Assembly: GCA_031835245.1 (NCBI GenBank)
Contig: JAVKOQ010000156.1
Span: forward strand, 66,183-130,182
Length of the DNA: 64,000 nt
Direction of reading: 5' to 3'
From: Balamuthia mandrillaris
Taxonomy: Eukaryota; Discosea; Longamoebia; Balamuthiidae
Below the pieces are notes generated by a model. It was not told the DNA's origin and searched no databases. It saw only the letters and a program-made list of their open reading frames with translations. The number at the start of each line of letters is the position of its first letter. Position 1 is the first letter of the stretch. Below, one piece after another: positions 22,742 through 32,619 of this stretch. The translations under genes and the position numbers were made by a program.

Positions 22742-23334
22742 GAGGGCGTGTGTGAATGAATGACGCTCCCTCCACACCACACCACACTACACCACACTAC
22801 ACTGAGGTGGTGGTTCTGTCGAGTGTGTGAAAAAACAACAGCTTCTGTGCTTGCTGTTGCTACTTCAAAAATGAAAAATAGAAAAGAAAAAGTCCAAAAA
22901 AAAAAAAAGGAAACTTCGTATGGATGAACCCTCGTAATAGTATGACGTCACCCATGTTAATTCGTGTCGTCCTGAGCATTTAATATCATCTTTACCTAAA
23001 ACAAAGCAAAGAATTTTTGTCGACGTGGGAATTCTTTACCGTGTCGTCTTGGTGCTGACTCGGGTGCCTGTTCAGCGAAGAAGAAGTCCGGTTCAACCCA
23101 CAATGCTAGCACTGCTGTCTGCGGACAATATAAAGGCGCGCTGCGGAAGCGACAAAGCACTTCAACCGTGATTCAGCAATGATTGATCGGTTCACAGTCT
23201 ACACCCTTGAAAAGGGTGGCCTGAGTCTCTCCATATTCCTGGAGCTGACTCGGTTCTTTTCCAAACAAAAACAAAGTTAAGAATAGTACACGGACACGAA
23301 GGCTTCTCTTGTGCCTGCTTAAGGGGCCAGTTCC
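22742..23334. other. intergenic region: SHPRH-like promoter plus a structured element
   Basis: It holds a CACTACACCACA short repeat (22775-22801), a perfect TGACGTCA (22943-22950), a GTCGAC palindrome (23019-23024), and the TATA/hairpin element described at 23129-23262. No protein-coding gene was seen. Confidence 0.55.
23129..23262 (+). ncRNA. possible small structured RNA gene (weak)
   Basis: TATAAA near 23131 is followed about 70-120 bp later by two strong hairpins. One is CACCCTT/AAGGGTG with a 3-nt loop (23202-23218). The other is GAGTC/GACTC enclosing CTCCA/TGGAG (23223-23251). A TTCTTTT run comes next. This resembles a short Pol III-type unit with an external TATA box, but no known RNA family was recognised. 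It could equally be a 3' UTR structure of the neighbouring minus-strand sulfotransferase. Confidence 0.25.
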
Positions 23335-24491
23335 CTACTCTTGGTTTATTCCTAATTGTGAAAACTCTTTGCAATTACCGGACCCCCCTGCCTTGCGGTC
23401 TCCCTTCTCGGCGCAACCGCGGTAGACCCCTTTCTCCGTTTGCAGAGCCTTCAACCGTGTCCTCAGCCCCTCCTCTCCCCCAAACTTGCTTCTTCGCACC
23501 TTTTCCTCCCACAACCTTTTGGCCAGACGGTACAGCAGGATGTCTAAGCGAAGAAGCCGTGTCAACCTACCGCGCACTTTCGCAGACAGATCCGAGGCTT
23601 TGGGTCGTCCTTGCAAAATCCCAAAGTTGGTGTAGTGGAGGAAGACCTCCTCCCCAATCATTCTGTCCTCCTCCATCAATAGTAGCAGAGACTCGTCGAA
23701 CTGCTCTGTGAGCACGATGAGGTTGAACCGGGGCAACATGGTGCTGAGCCTGCGGAACTCCTCCTGGTCTGTCAACAGGCGAAAGGAGCGAAGTTTTGAG
23801 TTGGAGCTGTTCAAGACAAAGTCCTCCACCGAGTCTCCCCATCGCCTCTTGAAGTAAAACCTGGATATGAACCGTTCCAGGGGATCTCGCAATGACATCA
23901 TCCAGTAGCAGTCAGCTGCTATCAGGCTTGTTTCCAACATTATAATGATTCGACTGACTGGAGCATGGCCAACGATAACGTCGGCAGTGAACCTACCAGT
24001 AAATCCTTGTTGCCAGGAGAAGGTGCGGTTCCTCAGTTGAGAGTCTTTGAGAAGGATGTGCCGGAGAGTGGTCCCGCCAGTCTTTTTGACGTGCCAAAAG
24101 ACAAGGCACCGGTCGGGCAGTGGAGTTGGTAAGGAGGGGTGATGAAAAGAGGGAGTGTGAGATGAAGAAGGTGGTGAGTATGGTTCGATCCGAAGTTGAG
24201 GCGGTGCAGATGAACCATATGAAGGCCGAAGGGTTTGAGTGGACCCGTTGTTGCCTTTGTGCGAGGAGGGGTGAAAGGAAGAGGAAAAGGAGTAAAGCAT
24301 GTGTGATGATAGCACAAGTGCTACCATTGAGAAGATCGCCCTGTGCACAGCTCAATAAACAATGTGGAGTGAAGAGGGAATAAGGAGGCAAGACCGTACC
24401 CTGCAAGGCAGCTCTTTGAGATGCTGCTCGCGGCCATGCCGACCGAGGATGCAAATCCTCCAAACGACACTTTTTTCCTTTCACTGACCAT
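23335..24491 (-). CDS. type II membrane sulfotransferase, tandem copy 1
   Basis: Exons 24491-24400 and 24340-23335 give 365 residues. A short cytoplasmic N-terminus (MVSERKKVSFGG) is followed by one membrane anchor (about 31-50) and a Ser/Pro stem. The catalytic domain starts with the PAPS-binding motif FWHVKKTGGTTLRHIL (about 112-127). SLRDPLERFISRFYFKRRWG (about 180-200) fits the second PAPS site. This is the Sulfotransfer_2 type of Golgi carbohydrate sulfotransferase; the acceptor is unknown. It is a tandem paralogue of the gene at 24693-25879 with the intron at the same place and phase, but the first exons are unrelated. It lacks the roughly 40-residue insert of copy 2. Confidence 0.85.
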
Positions 24492-24692
24492 TATGTTATT
24501 TTGCACCAATCGTTTTTCAATAGGATCGATTGTTTCGATCTAAAAGAGCAACTGAACGGCAGCAATACCCTTTACACGCGCTGGCCCCTCCCCCTAGATG
24601 CCTCCGCTCCGGGGTTGTCTTCTCGCTTCTCTTTTCTGTTTCGTCGTTTAAATAAACAAAAGCTCAACATATTTAAAAATAAAATAAAATTG

Positions 24693-25879
24693 TTATTGCC
24701 TCTTCTTTGCCGATGCAAACTCTTTGCATCGTCCAGAGCCACCAAACACGGCCTCTCCCCTCTTAGCACAGCCGCGGTGCACCCCTTTCTCCGTTTGCAG
24801 CTCCTTCAACCGTGTCCTCAGCCCCTCCTCTCCCCCAAACTTGCTTCTTCGCACCTTTTCCTCCCACAACCTTTGGGCCTGTCGATACAGCAGGATGTCA
24901 TAGTGAAGCAGCTCCTCCAACCGTTGACGCACTTTGGGCGAGAGATCCGAGGCTTTGGGTCGCCCGTGAAGGATACCAAAGTTGGTGTAGTTAAGGAAGG
25001 CTTCCTCGCCAACCATTCTGTCTTCCTCTGTCAAGAGCAACAGTGACTCGTCGAACCGCTCTGTGAGCACGATCAGGTCGAACCGGTGCAACATGGCGCT
25101 GAGCCTGCTGAACTCCTCCTGATCCCTCAACAACCGGAAGGATCGAAAAGCAAACATAGGGTTGTTTAACACGAAGTCTTCCACGGAGTCTCCCCATCGC
25201 TTCTTGAAGAAAAACTTGGACAAAAACCGTTCCATCGGGTCTCTTAGCGACATCATCCAATAACATTCTGCTCCGGTTGACTTATCCTCTTCGTTGCCAC
25301 TGCCCACCTCTTCACTGTCACTGTCTTCCAGCACCCTTGTAGCCAGTTTCATTCCTTCGTTTTGTGCAGCAATGCTGTTGTTGTTTGCTTCTAACAAGTT
25401 GATGACCCGACTCACCCAGGCATGGCCCAAAACAACATCGGCGGTAAAGCCACCTGAAAAGCCTTGTTGCCAAGAAAAGGTGCGGTTTCTCAGCTGAGAG
25501 TCTTTGAGAAGGATGTGCCGAAGAGTGGTCCCGCCGGTCTTTTTGATGTGCCAAAAGACGAGACAACGGTTGGAGAGAGGAGAAGATTGATGGGGTTTGA
25601 CTGGCAGTGGAAGGGATGAAGATGAACCTTCATATGAAAGTCTATGGGTATGGGCGGACTCGTCGTTGCCATTGTAGGCGGAGGAGTAGGAGGAAAAGGA
25701 GTAGAGCATTTGAAGCAATAGCACAAGTGCGACCACCGAGAAGAAAATCGCACTATTTTTTTCCCCTGTGTATCAATAAAGACAACCAGGAAACAAAACA
25801 AAGAGAACGAGGCAGAGAAAGAAAGGAGGGAGGGAGGGTGCACGCACCACCCAACATGCCGAGCCTCCTTCGGGATCAT
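24693..25879 (-). CDS. type II membrane sulfotransferase, tandem copy 2
   Basis: Exons 25879-25851 and 25752-24693 give 362 residues. A 10-residue cytoplasmic N-terminus (MIPKEARHVG) leads into a membrane anchor (AIFFSVVALVLLLQMLYSF). The PAPS motif FWHIKKTGGTTLRHIL and the second-site block SLRDPMERFLSKFFFKKRWG match copy 1 closely; the C-terminal 180 residues are the most conserved. An acidic insert of about 40 residues after the ISRVI/SRVINLL segment is absent from copy 1. The tiny first exon explains why no ATG precedes the anchor in the main frame. Golgi lumen activity on glycans is inferred from the family. Confidence 0.85.
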
Positions 25880-26134
25880 GTTGACCGACTGGGAAAAGAT
25901 GGTTTGTTGCTATCTGGCCAAAAGGACATATAACGCTTGATCATGTCGACAACCTTAATGACGTAAGTTTTTTCAAAATAAGGTAATCGTGACGAGTGTT
26001 CAGAAAAAAGATTATGTCGACGATATATATCCTTCCCATTTAAAGTTAAATGACGTAAGATTTTTCAAAATAAGGTAACCGTGACGAGTGTTTCAGAAAT
26101 ACAAAGCTACACCAACAATAAAAAAGAAGTGTTG
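25880..26134. promoter_or_regulatory. divergent promoter with duplicated GTCGAC/TGACGTAAG module
   Basis: It lies between sulfotransferase copy 2 (-) and the kinesin-like gene (+). GTCGAC occurs at 25945-25950 and 26016-26021. Each is followed by a near-identical block of about 50 bp (25957-26007 and 26048-26099) containing ATGACGTAAG, TTTTTCAAAATAAGGTAA and CGTGACGAGTG. The regular arrangement suggests paired binding sites. Confidence 0.6.
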
Positions 26135-29100
26135 ATGGCCGATCGTCCTCCCCTCTTTGCTGCAGGGGAAGGTCAATCCTTTGATTTGGGGGTAACAAAC
26201 ACACAAACCATTCACTTTCTTTTTTTGTTTTTCTGGCTCAGTTTTTTTTTTTAAAAAAAAAAAACAAAGCAAGTGGACCTGCAAACGGAAATCATACAAG
26301 GTCAATTTTGGAATCTTCGCGGCCGTGATGATTGTCACAGCGTCAAACACGACAAGGAGAAGGAGAAAGAGAGGAAAGAAGAAGAGGAAGGAGAAGATCT
26401 CATTGTACAGAACCTAAAGGGCAGGAAGACAGCACCAACGAAAAGCAATGTCGATGAGTTAATGCCAAAGGTTTGTTTTTCGCTTTTCTCGCTGCTCTAT
26501 TTTTTTATCAAAGAGAAGAACTTAAGGCGAAGTTCAAAGATACGAACCATCGGCTTTCTTCGCGACGCGTCCTCTCGTGGAAATAGCGGTAGTGGTGGTG
26601 GTCCGTGCATGACCCTCGTGCCCTCCGAGGATGCCGTCATCGTCAAACACGCTCGTCTTCAACACACGTACTTGTTGCCTCATATTCTTCTTATTTTTCT
26701 TTTTCTTTTTCTTTTTCGTTTTTCTTTTTTTTCTTTTTTTTCTTTTTCTTTTTTCTTTTTTCTTTTTCTATTCTCTTATCACAACGATAACAACAATAAA
26801 AGGTTCAACTTCGATTGGACGTCCAACAATGCAACCGCAGAAGAAAGCTACAAACGAGTTTTGCGAGAGCCTTTGCGCGGGCTGACCACTCGACAGTCTT
26901 TGGGCCGAGACTCGGCCATTCTCTGCATGGGTGGGTGTGGCGGTCTCGCATGGGTGATAGCGCCGTATCGACCTACTGGTCGTCGCTCCTTTTCTGCTTA
27001 TAGTCCTTCTTCCTCTCCTTCTCTTGCTGCTAGTTCTTCATATGTTTCGTATTCTTCTGTTACTGCTTCGTACGTTTCTTCCATTTGTTTTGCAATCTTT
27101 TCTTATTTCCTTTTTTACTATTGTTTGATGTTTTTATTCATTTTTTCGTGCTGATGAAACAAACGTCAGTGGGGACGGACTTTTGCGAAGAGCAATAGGA
27201 GCAATATTACGTCGGTTAGACGCTAAGAATTCATCTTCAGCCTCCTCAGTTTCTGTTCTCTATTTTGCTTCCTTTGAAATATGTTTGTACTTCCCTCTCC
27301 TTCTCCCTCCCTCTCTTCCTCTCCCTCTTATTGTTTTTAACAAATTTCGTACAAAGACAATGATCGAGTATACGATTTATACACAGGACAAAAACTTTCC
27401 ATCTATGAAAGCTCCATTTCACAACAGCTCAACACGAGCAGCAATCTCGACTACGACACAAGTCCTGTCATAGACAACTCCTTTTCGTCTTCCCCATCTG
27501 CAAAAGGTGTTTTCCGCAAAGATTTTGTGGGAATCGAATCTAGCAAACAGAACGACTACAATGGAGGTGAGAAGGGAGTCATTATGGATGGGCTTTCGTG
27601 TCATCGCATCTCTTCTTTGTCTCAGTTTGATCGTGTTATGTCTACGTGTATGCAACACGTTCATTCCAGGTATCTTTTTCTATTCTTTCGTTTATCATTG
27701 TCGCTTTTCGTAATTTGAAGGTTTGAAGAACTCACATTGTTTGAAACATCTAGCGACCAACAAATGAAGTCACACCTCTTCTTTCGTTTATTGGTTCGTC
27801 CTCAACTTCCTTCTCACCTCAAAAAAGGGTTCTCAGGGTCACAACCAACTACAAAACAAGATAAGAACATTCCTTCTTCATCTTCTTCTGGTACTCCTCA
27901 AAGAGTTCGTTCTCAGTTAAGACCCGCCCTGACGAGTCGCGTTGCCGGTTCTGTGTCTCCAACTTTGGCAAAGTTTCCGATGGCTCATCATGTACCGACA
28001 ACGGTTCCAGGGTCAACGTGGACATCTCGTGGTTATGACCTCACCACGAACAGAAGTCAGAGGTTTATATTTTCTTTCTTGCTGTATCTTTTTTTGTTAT
28101 TTCTTTTATTAGGCCTGACTAAAATGAATGTATGTAGTGGAGGCAGCGGCAACCATATAATTGTAATACCAGAAGCCAGCAGGATGCTAGAATTGGTTGT
28201 ATTGGCGCCATTTTCAGCCACTGATTCCAGTAACTTTCTCCCCTCCTCTATCTTCTCTCTTCTCGTTTGTTAGCATTTTCTGAAATTACGTTTAAAATAG
28301 GCATTCGCTCTTCTGAACAAAGTACTGTAAAGAGGTCTTTGATGAATCTAGCTTTGATGATTGGTTTGCTCTCTCTCTCTCTCTCTCTCTCTCTCATGTG
28401 TATCTTATTTTTTAACAAAAACCTGTGCTTTTAAATTCCAAATACAAAAGATACACTAAACGGGCAAGCTGAAGATGTTGGCTTTGATTGGAGGTCATTT
28501 AAACTTACTCATCTGCTTCGTCACGCATTTACCGACCCCCAAACGCATGTCACAATGGTTACCCACACTGATGGTTTACCGCGATCGCTTCCTATTTCCT
28601 TGGTATATATCTTGACTCTTCTCTCGCTCCCTTCATATTTCTTTCTTTTCGTTGTCTTTCTTACTCAGGATTTTTCTGTTTGTGCAAAGTGGTCATTTGA
28701 GCTTTTAGTCGCTGCGAAAAAGATTGGCAACGCTAATGAACAAGACCACAACAATTCTACCTTCTCTCGTTCCAATAATCTTTCCTCTGCGCCTTCATTC
28801 AAACAACGTTTACCAAAAACCTCGCGAGAGCGAATCAACAAAACGACACAAAATAATTCTCTTCCTTCTCATCAAAGTAAAAGGAGACCAGGTAGCGCCT
28901 CTCTGCTTTCACCAATCTCTTCTCCTTTTAAGCCAAAACAACAGCTTCAACAACGAATTAACAACTCTGTTGGAACTCCTATTCCTTCGAAACATAAACG
29001 AACCCCTTCTCTTCCTGCTTCGTCATTACTTAACGAATTCACGATCGAAAACACAGAGAAAAAGAACCATAAAAAACAACACATCCCAACGAAAGAAGAC

Positions 29101-29734
29101 AAAGAAGAAGAGCAAGAAGAAGAAACGCACATGGAAACAAAAGAAGAAAAGGAAGAAAGAAGATGGAAGGAAAGGGAGAAAGAATTGGAACTTTTACTCG
29201 CCAACGAGAAAGAGAAGAACAGCTTTCTTCAAAGCAAATGTGAAGCAGCAAACGAGAAGCTGATTGCAAAGAAGAACAAAGTCCAAATCTTGAAAAGAGG
29301 ACTCGATAAGGTGAAACAGACTACAAGAGAGCAGCTCGTCTCGTTGGAGAGAGAAGTGGAGGAAAAAGTGGAGCAGCTGAAGGCAAAGTTGGGTGAACAG
29401 CAACAAGTTATCTCGCAACAACAAGAGAGAATCGCCACTCTTGAAAAACGTACTCTTCTTCTTCTTTGTCGTTTCTCTCTTTCGTTCTATCTTATCGTTT
29501 ATTTTTAAAGAGCTTGCAAATGAGCAACAAAAAAAGAAAGAAGAAGCAGAAGTCATGAACTCAACAAACGAACACCAACAAAGATTCCGAGAGCAAGAAG
29601 AAGAGCATTGGCAGCGGGTGTACCAACTGCTCAAACAACAAACGGATGAACTGGTGGAACTGCATCAACGTCTCTCCAAACAACAACCACCACCTGCCCA
29701 AGAAGAAAACGCCTTCTCTTCTTTTCTGGAATGA
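26135..29734 (+). CDS. divergent kinesin-like protein with degenerate motor motifs and coiled coil
   Basis: Twelve exons (26135-26171, 26274-26470, 26540-26667, 26803-27069, 27170-27282, 27357-27669, 27721-28062, 28138-28229, 28301-28363, 28451-28602, 28669-29449, 29511-29734) sum to 903 codons. Kinesin landmarks appear in order: IRTIGFLRD (strand 1), FNFDW, SVLYFASFEIYNDRVYDLY, MKSHLFFRLLV (switch I region), KRSLMNLALMI, WRSFKLTHLLRHAF, then Ser/Lys-rich sequence and a long coiled coil (about 720-890). The P-loop position reads CMGGCGGLAW (about 162-171) instead of GQTGSGKT, and the switch II position reads VVLAPFS (about 486-492) instead of DLAGSE. ATP hydrolysis is therefore doubtful; it may be a pseudo-motor adaptor. 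The exon 1 donor is weak, so the N-terminus is the least certain part. Confidence 0.8.
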
Positions 29735-29808
29735 GAAAAAAAAAGTAAAGCAAAGGTTTGACGACCCTCTTCTCTTTCTCTTTCTTTTTTTTTATATTTT
29801 GTTAAATC

Positions 29809-30917
29809 ATGACGTCAGCTTGTAATTTGCAGTTTCGTTGCTCCTTGGAGGTGATTCTTCGACGGGACCTGCCAAAGGGCATGGTGGCAGTGGCGGCCAG
29901 GACTTGCAAGCGATGGTTTCAGTGTTGCCCCGAGGAGTTCCGCTTCAAACTGTCCAGTAAGCAAGTGTGTTGCTCTGTCACGTTGCTGCAATGGGCGCTA
30001 GAGAACGGCTACTGTTTGGCGTCAGAGACTTGCACGGCGGCCGCAGAAGGCGGACATTTGGAAGTGCTTCAGTGGGCTCGAGAACAAGGGTGCCCTTGGG
30101 GCGAGTCGACGTGCGCCAAAGCAGCAAAAGGTGGACATTTGGGAGTCCTCCGGTGGGCTCGAGAACAAGGGTGCCCTTGGGACGAGTCGACGTGCGCCAA
30201 AGCAGCAAAAGGTGGACATTTGAGGGTCCTCCAGTGGGCTCGAGAACAAGGGTGCCCTTGGGACGGGTGGACAACTTTCAACGCTGCCGTCCAGGGACAT
30301 TTGGAAGTTCTCCAGTGGGTCCACCAACAAGGCTGTTCTTGGAAGCCACGAGGGTAGTACAGTTGCCACTACGAAGGAGCCCTGCAAGCAACAAGGAACG
30401 AGTGGAGACATTGCAATGGGCGCGGGAGCAAGGATGCCCTTGGAACAAAGACACATGCATGAGAGCAGCAGAAAATGGACACTTGGAAGTGCTGAAGTGG
30501 GCTCATGAGAACGGATGCCCTTGGGATGAATGGGTGTGCTCCTTGGCGGCCTACAATGGGCACCTCGATGTGCTGAAATATGCCCATGCGCAAGGTTGCC
30601 CTTGGGACATCCACACCACCAACGGCGCAGTAAAGCGTGGACACTTGGAGATTTTGGCCTGGGCTCACGAGAACGGATGTCCTTGGGGAGAAGCTACCTT
30701 CGACGAGGCACTAGACAGAGGTCGTTTGGAGGTGGTGAAGTGGTTGGAGGAGCGTGGTTGTCCAAGGGAAAAGATTAAGATACTGCTCAAATATGAGAGC
30801 AGTTTCTCTCCCTCTGTAAGGCAGTGGCTGCGTGAACAAGAAGAGAAGGAAGACCAGGGGAAGGAGAAACAAGAAAGAAAACGAAAGAGAGAAGAAGATC
30901 TGGACGCATCGAAATGA
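29809..30917 (+). CDS. ankyrin-like W-rich repeat protein, frame break inside
   Basis: Starts at the ATG at 29809 with an F-box-like helical segment (ILRRDLPKGMVAVAARTCKR), followed by about ten 27-residue repeats of the form GHLEVLQWAREQGCPW..TC..AA. Such repeats occur in amoebae, oomycetes and giant viruses and are related to ankyrin repeats. Units at about 30052, 30133 and 30214 are nearly identical at the DNA level (81-bp period), a sign of recent duplication. The first frame stops at 30357; the repeat series resumes in another frame from about 30360 and ends at 30917 with a basic tail. A 35-nt GT-AG segment could restore the frame but shortens the repeat; a small indel or a decayed gene is as likely. 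Confidence 0.65.
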
Positions 30918-31040
30918 TAAAAGAAGAATTCTTCCTTCCAAAGCAACCACAAGCGCCAAGCGTGAGACGCAACTAACCTCTCTGGAGAGTTAAGGCATTT
31001 TTTTTTTTTTTTTTTTTTTTTTTGTAGAGTGACAACAGGC
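30918..31040. other. short convergent gap with poly-T
   Basis: It lies between the repeat gene (+) and the secreted protein gene (-). A T-run of about 26 bases sits at about 30999-31024. No gene was seen. Confidence 0.6.
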
Positions 31041-31907
31041 TTAGAAGAATGCGGGGAGCAAAGTGTTGGCAGCTGAGCCATCCTCCGCTCCATCACTGGA
31101 GCTGTTCGAAGAAGCCGAACCATCTTCAGCGGAGGAGGAGCTTGAGGATTCCGGTTCCTCCTTGGCGAAACCTTCCACCGCGATGGCAAAGACCGTCTCC
31201 CAGTTGGGCGTGATCAGCTCCCTCTTTGGTATCAGCGGGGGGATCTCGGGGTCGAAGGACACAAAGTCCCAACCGAGGAAGATCAAGAAGCCCTCCCCTC
31301 TTTGCACCGACATCACCGTGCAATGTCCTTCAGCGGTGTAATAGCAGACTTCATCGTCGAAGGTTCCCATGTTAACAAATTCGCTCTCAGGGAGAGCTTC
31401 CAACGTTTCAGGAGCGGTCTCGAAGGGAGTGCCGGTGAAGTTTTCGGTCTTGAGAGTGTTGAAGCCACTCTCGACCGCCGGCTCGGTCCATCCAAGCAGG
31501 AAAGTCTGGTTGCAGAGGACAGACGAAGAGCTCCACACGATGACGCCTCCTTCCTCCATAAAAGTGTTGAGCGCTTGGGTCAACGCCTCGGGAAAGAAGG
31601 GGCTGGGCTCCTCGCCTTCTTTCACCGCGGGAAAGACAAAGACGGAAACGGTGGACAGCACTTGAGACCAGGCCTCCTCGTCCTCCAGCGCGTCCACGGT
31701 GGAGACGGTGTGCTCGCCTTCCTCCAGCAGTCGTGCTATGAGGGCTCCGCCCCCTTCGTAGCCTTCGTAGGAGTCCACGGGCTCCTCCACCTTCTGGTTG
31801 GTGTGGTCGGGGTCGGCAAAGAGACCCACCTTCAGGCCGCTCGCCTCCCCAAAGGTCAGGAGGAAGGCAGCCACCAGGGCCAACAGCACCACATTACAGC
31901 GTGACAT
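31041..31907 (-). CDS. secreted protein, possibly glutamine-amidotransferase-like fold
   Basis: 288 residues, intronless, ATG at 31907. A clear signal peptide (MSRCNVVLLALVAAFLLTFG, cleavage near EASG) is followed by alternating strands and helices: LKVGLFAD, ALIARLLEEGEHTVSTVDAL, VFVFPAVKEG, GGVIVWSSSS and LIFLGWDF. This pattern resembles class I amidotransferase-like or ThuA-like folds found in secreted bacterial proteins, but I cannot see a convincing catalytic triad, so the assignment is weak. The C-terminus is a Ser/Glu/Asp low-complexity tail ending in a short hydrophobic NTLLPAFF, which could be linker-like. GC-rich coding. Confidence 0.7.
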   Translation of the reverse strand: MSRCNVVLLALVAAFLLTFGEASGLKVGLFADPDHTNQKVEEPVDSYEGYEGGGALIARLLEEGEHTVSTVDALEDEEAWSQVLSTVSVFVFPAVKEGEEPSPFFPEALTQALNTFMEEGGVIVWSSSSVLCNQTFLLGWTEPAVESGFNTLKTENFTGTPFETAPETLEALPESEFVNMGTFDDEVCYYTAEGHCTVMSVQRGEGFLIFLGWDFVSFDPEIPPLIPKRELITPNWETVFAIAVEGFAKEEPESSSSSSAEDGSASSNSSSDGAEDGSAANTLLPAFF

Positions 31908-32307
31908 TGTTTTGTATGTTTGCTTGTGTAACGTTTGTTCGTTAGAGCAAAACTAAAAGGAATGTTTATAGATCGCCATGTGTGACAGAAAACTGAATAA
32001 CTCTTATAATGCAATATAAGAGTTTTTCAGGGAAGACAGTTCGTTCGACCAATGAAGACCCTCCCCGTGCCTCTTGGTTACTCTTTTTTTTGGCCCTTGC
32101 AGGCAGAGTCAGATATTTTTTGTGTCCAGCGTTACCTGTCTTGCAAAACGAGAGCAACCAAGAGCTACGAGAAAGAAAGACAAACGGAAAGCAGCAAAAC
32201 AACAGAGAAAGGAAAGAAAAGAAAAAAGCAAAAGAGCAAAACGACGTGGAAAAAGAGAAAGGAAAAAAACTGAAAGGGGGGACAGAGAATTCAGCAAAAT
32301 AAACGTG
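31908..32307. other. intergenic region
   Basis: Upstream region of the secreted protein gene and downstream region of the Ras-like gene, 400 bp. It holds A-rich sequence (32160-32280) and no supported gene. Confidence 0.55.
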
Positions 32308-32576
32308 TTAAAAGAGGGTGCAACATCCAGAACCAGAAGAACTTGGGCCACCCACACCCGTTGCCTTCTTATGCGCAATGACCCTTCGCACCAGCTCCGA
32401 AAAGACCTCATCCACGTTGAAGCGGGTCTTGGCGGAGGCCTCGAAGAAAGGCAGCTTCAGCTTTTTGGAAAGCTCTTGCCCCTCTGCCTCCGTCACTTGG
32501 CGTTGATCCACCAAATCACTCTTTGTTCCTACCAATATTATCGGCACCTTTGGAAGCGAAAAAGGGAAGAGAAGAT

Positions 32577-32619
<43 letters not shown>

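Noticed and set aside
26605-26885. Phe-rich frames in the intron of the kinesin-like gene
   Set aside because: Produced by a T/C-rich intron; the spliced frame restores kinesin motifs.
29809-30917. Giant-virus-derived island around the W-rich repeat gene
   Set aside because: Similar repeats occur in giant viruses, but neighbours have spliceosomal introns and eukaryotic domains, and the relic at 37359 suggests a resident family; no viral hallmark gene is present.
31302-31904. 200-codon plus-strand frame opposite the secreted protein
   Set aside because: Shadow frame; the minus strand has a signal peptide and coherent composition.
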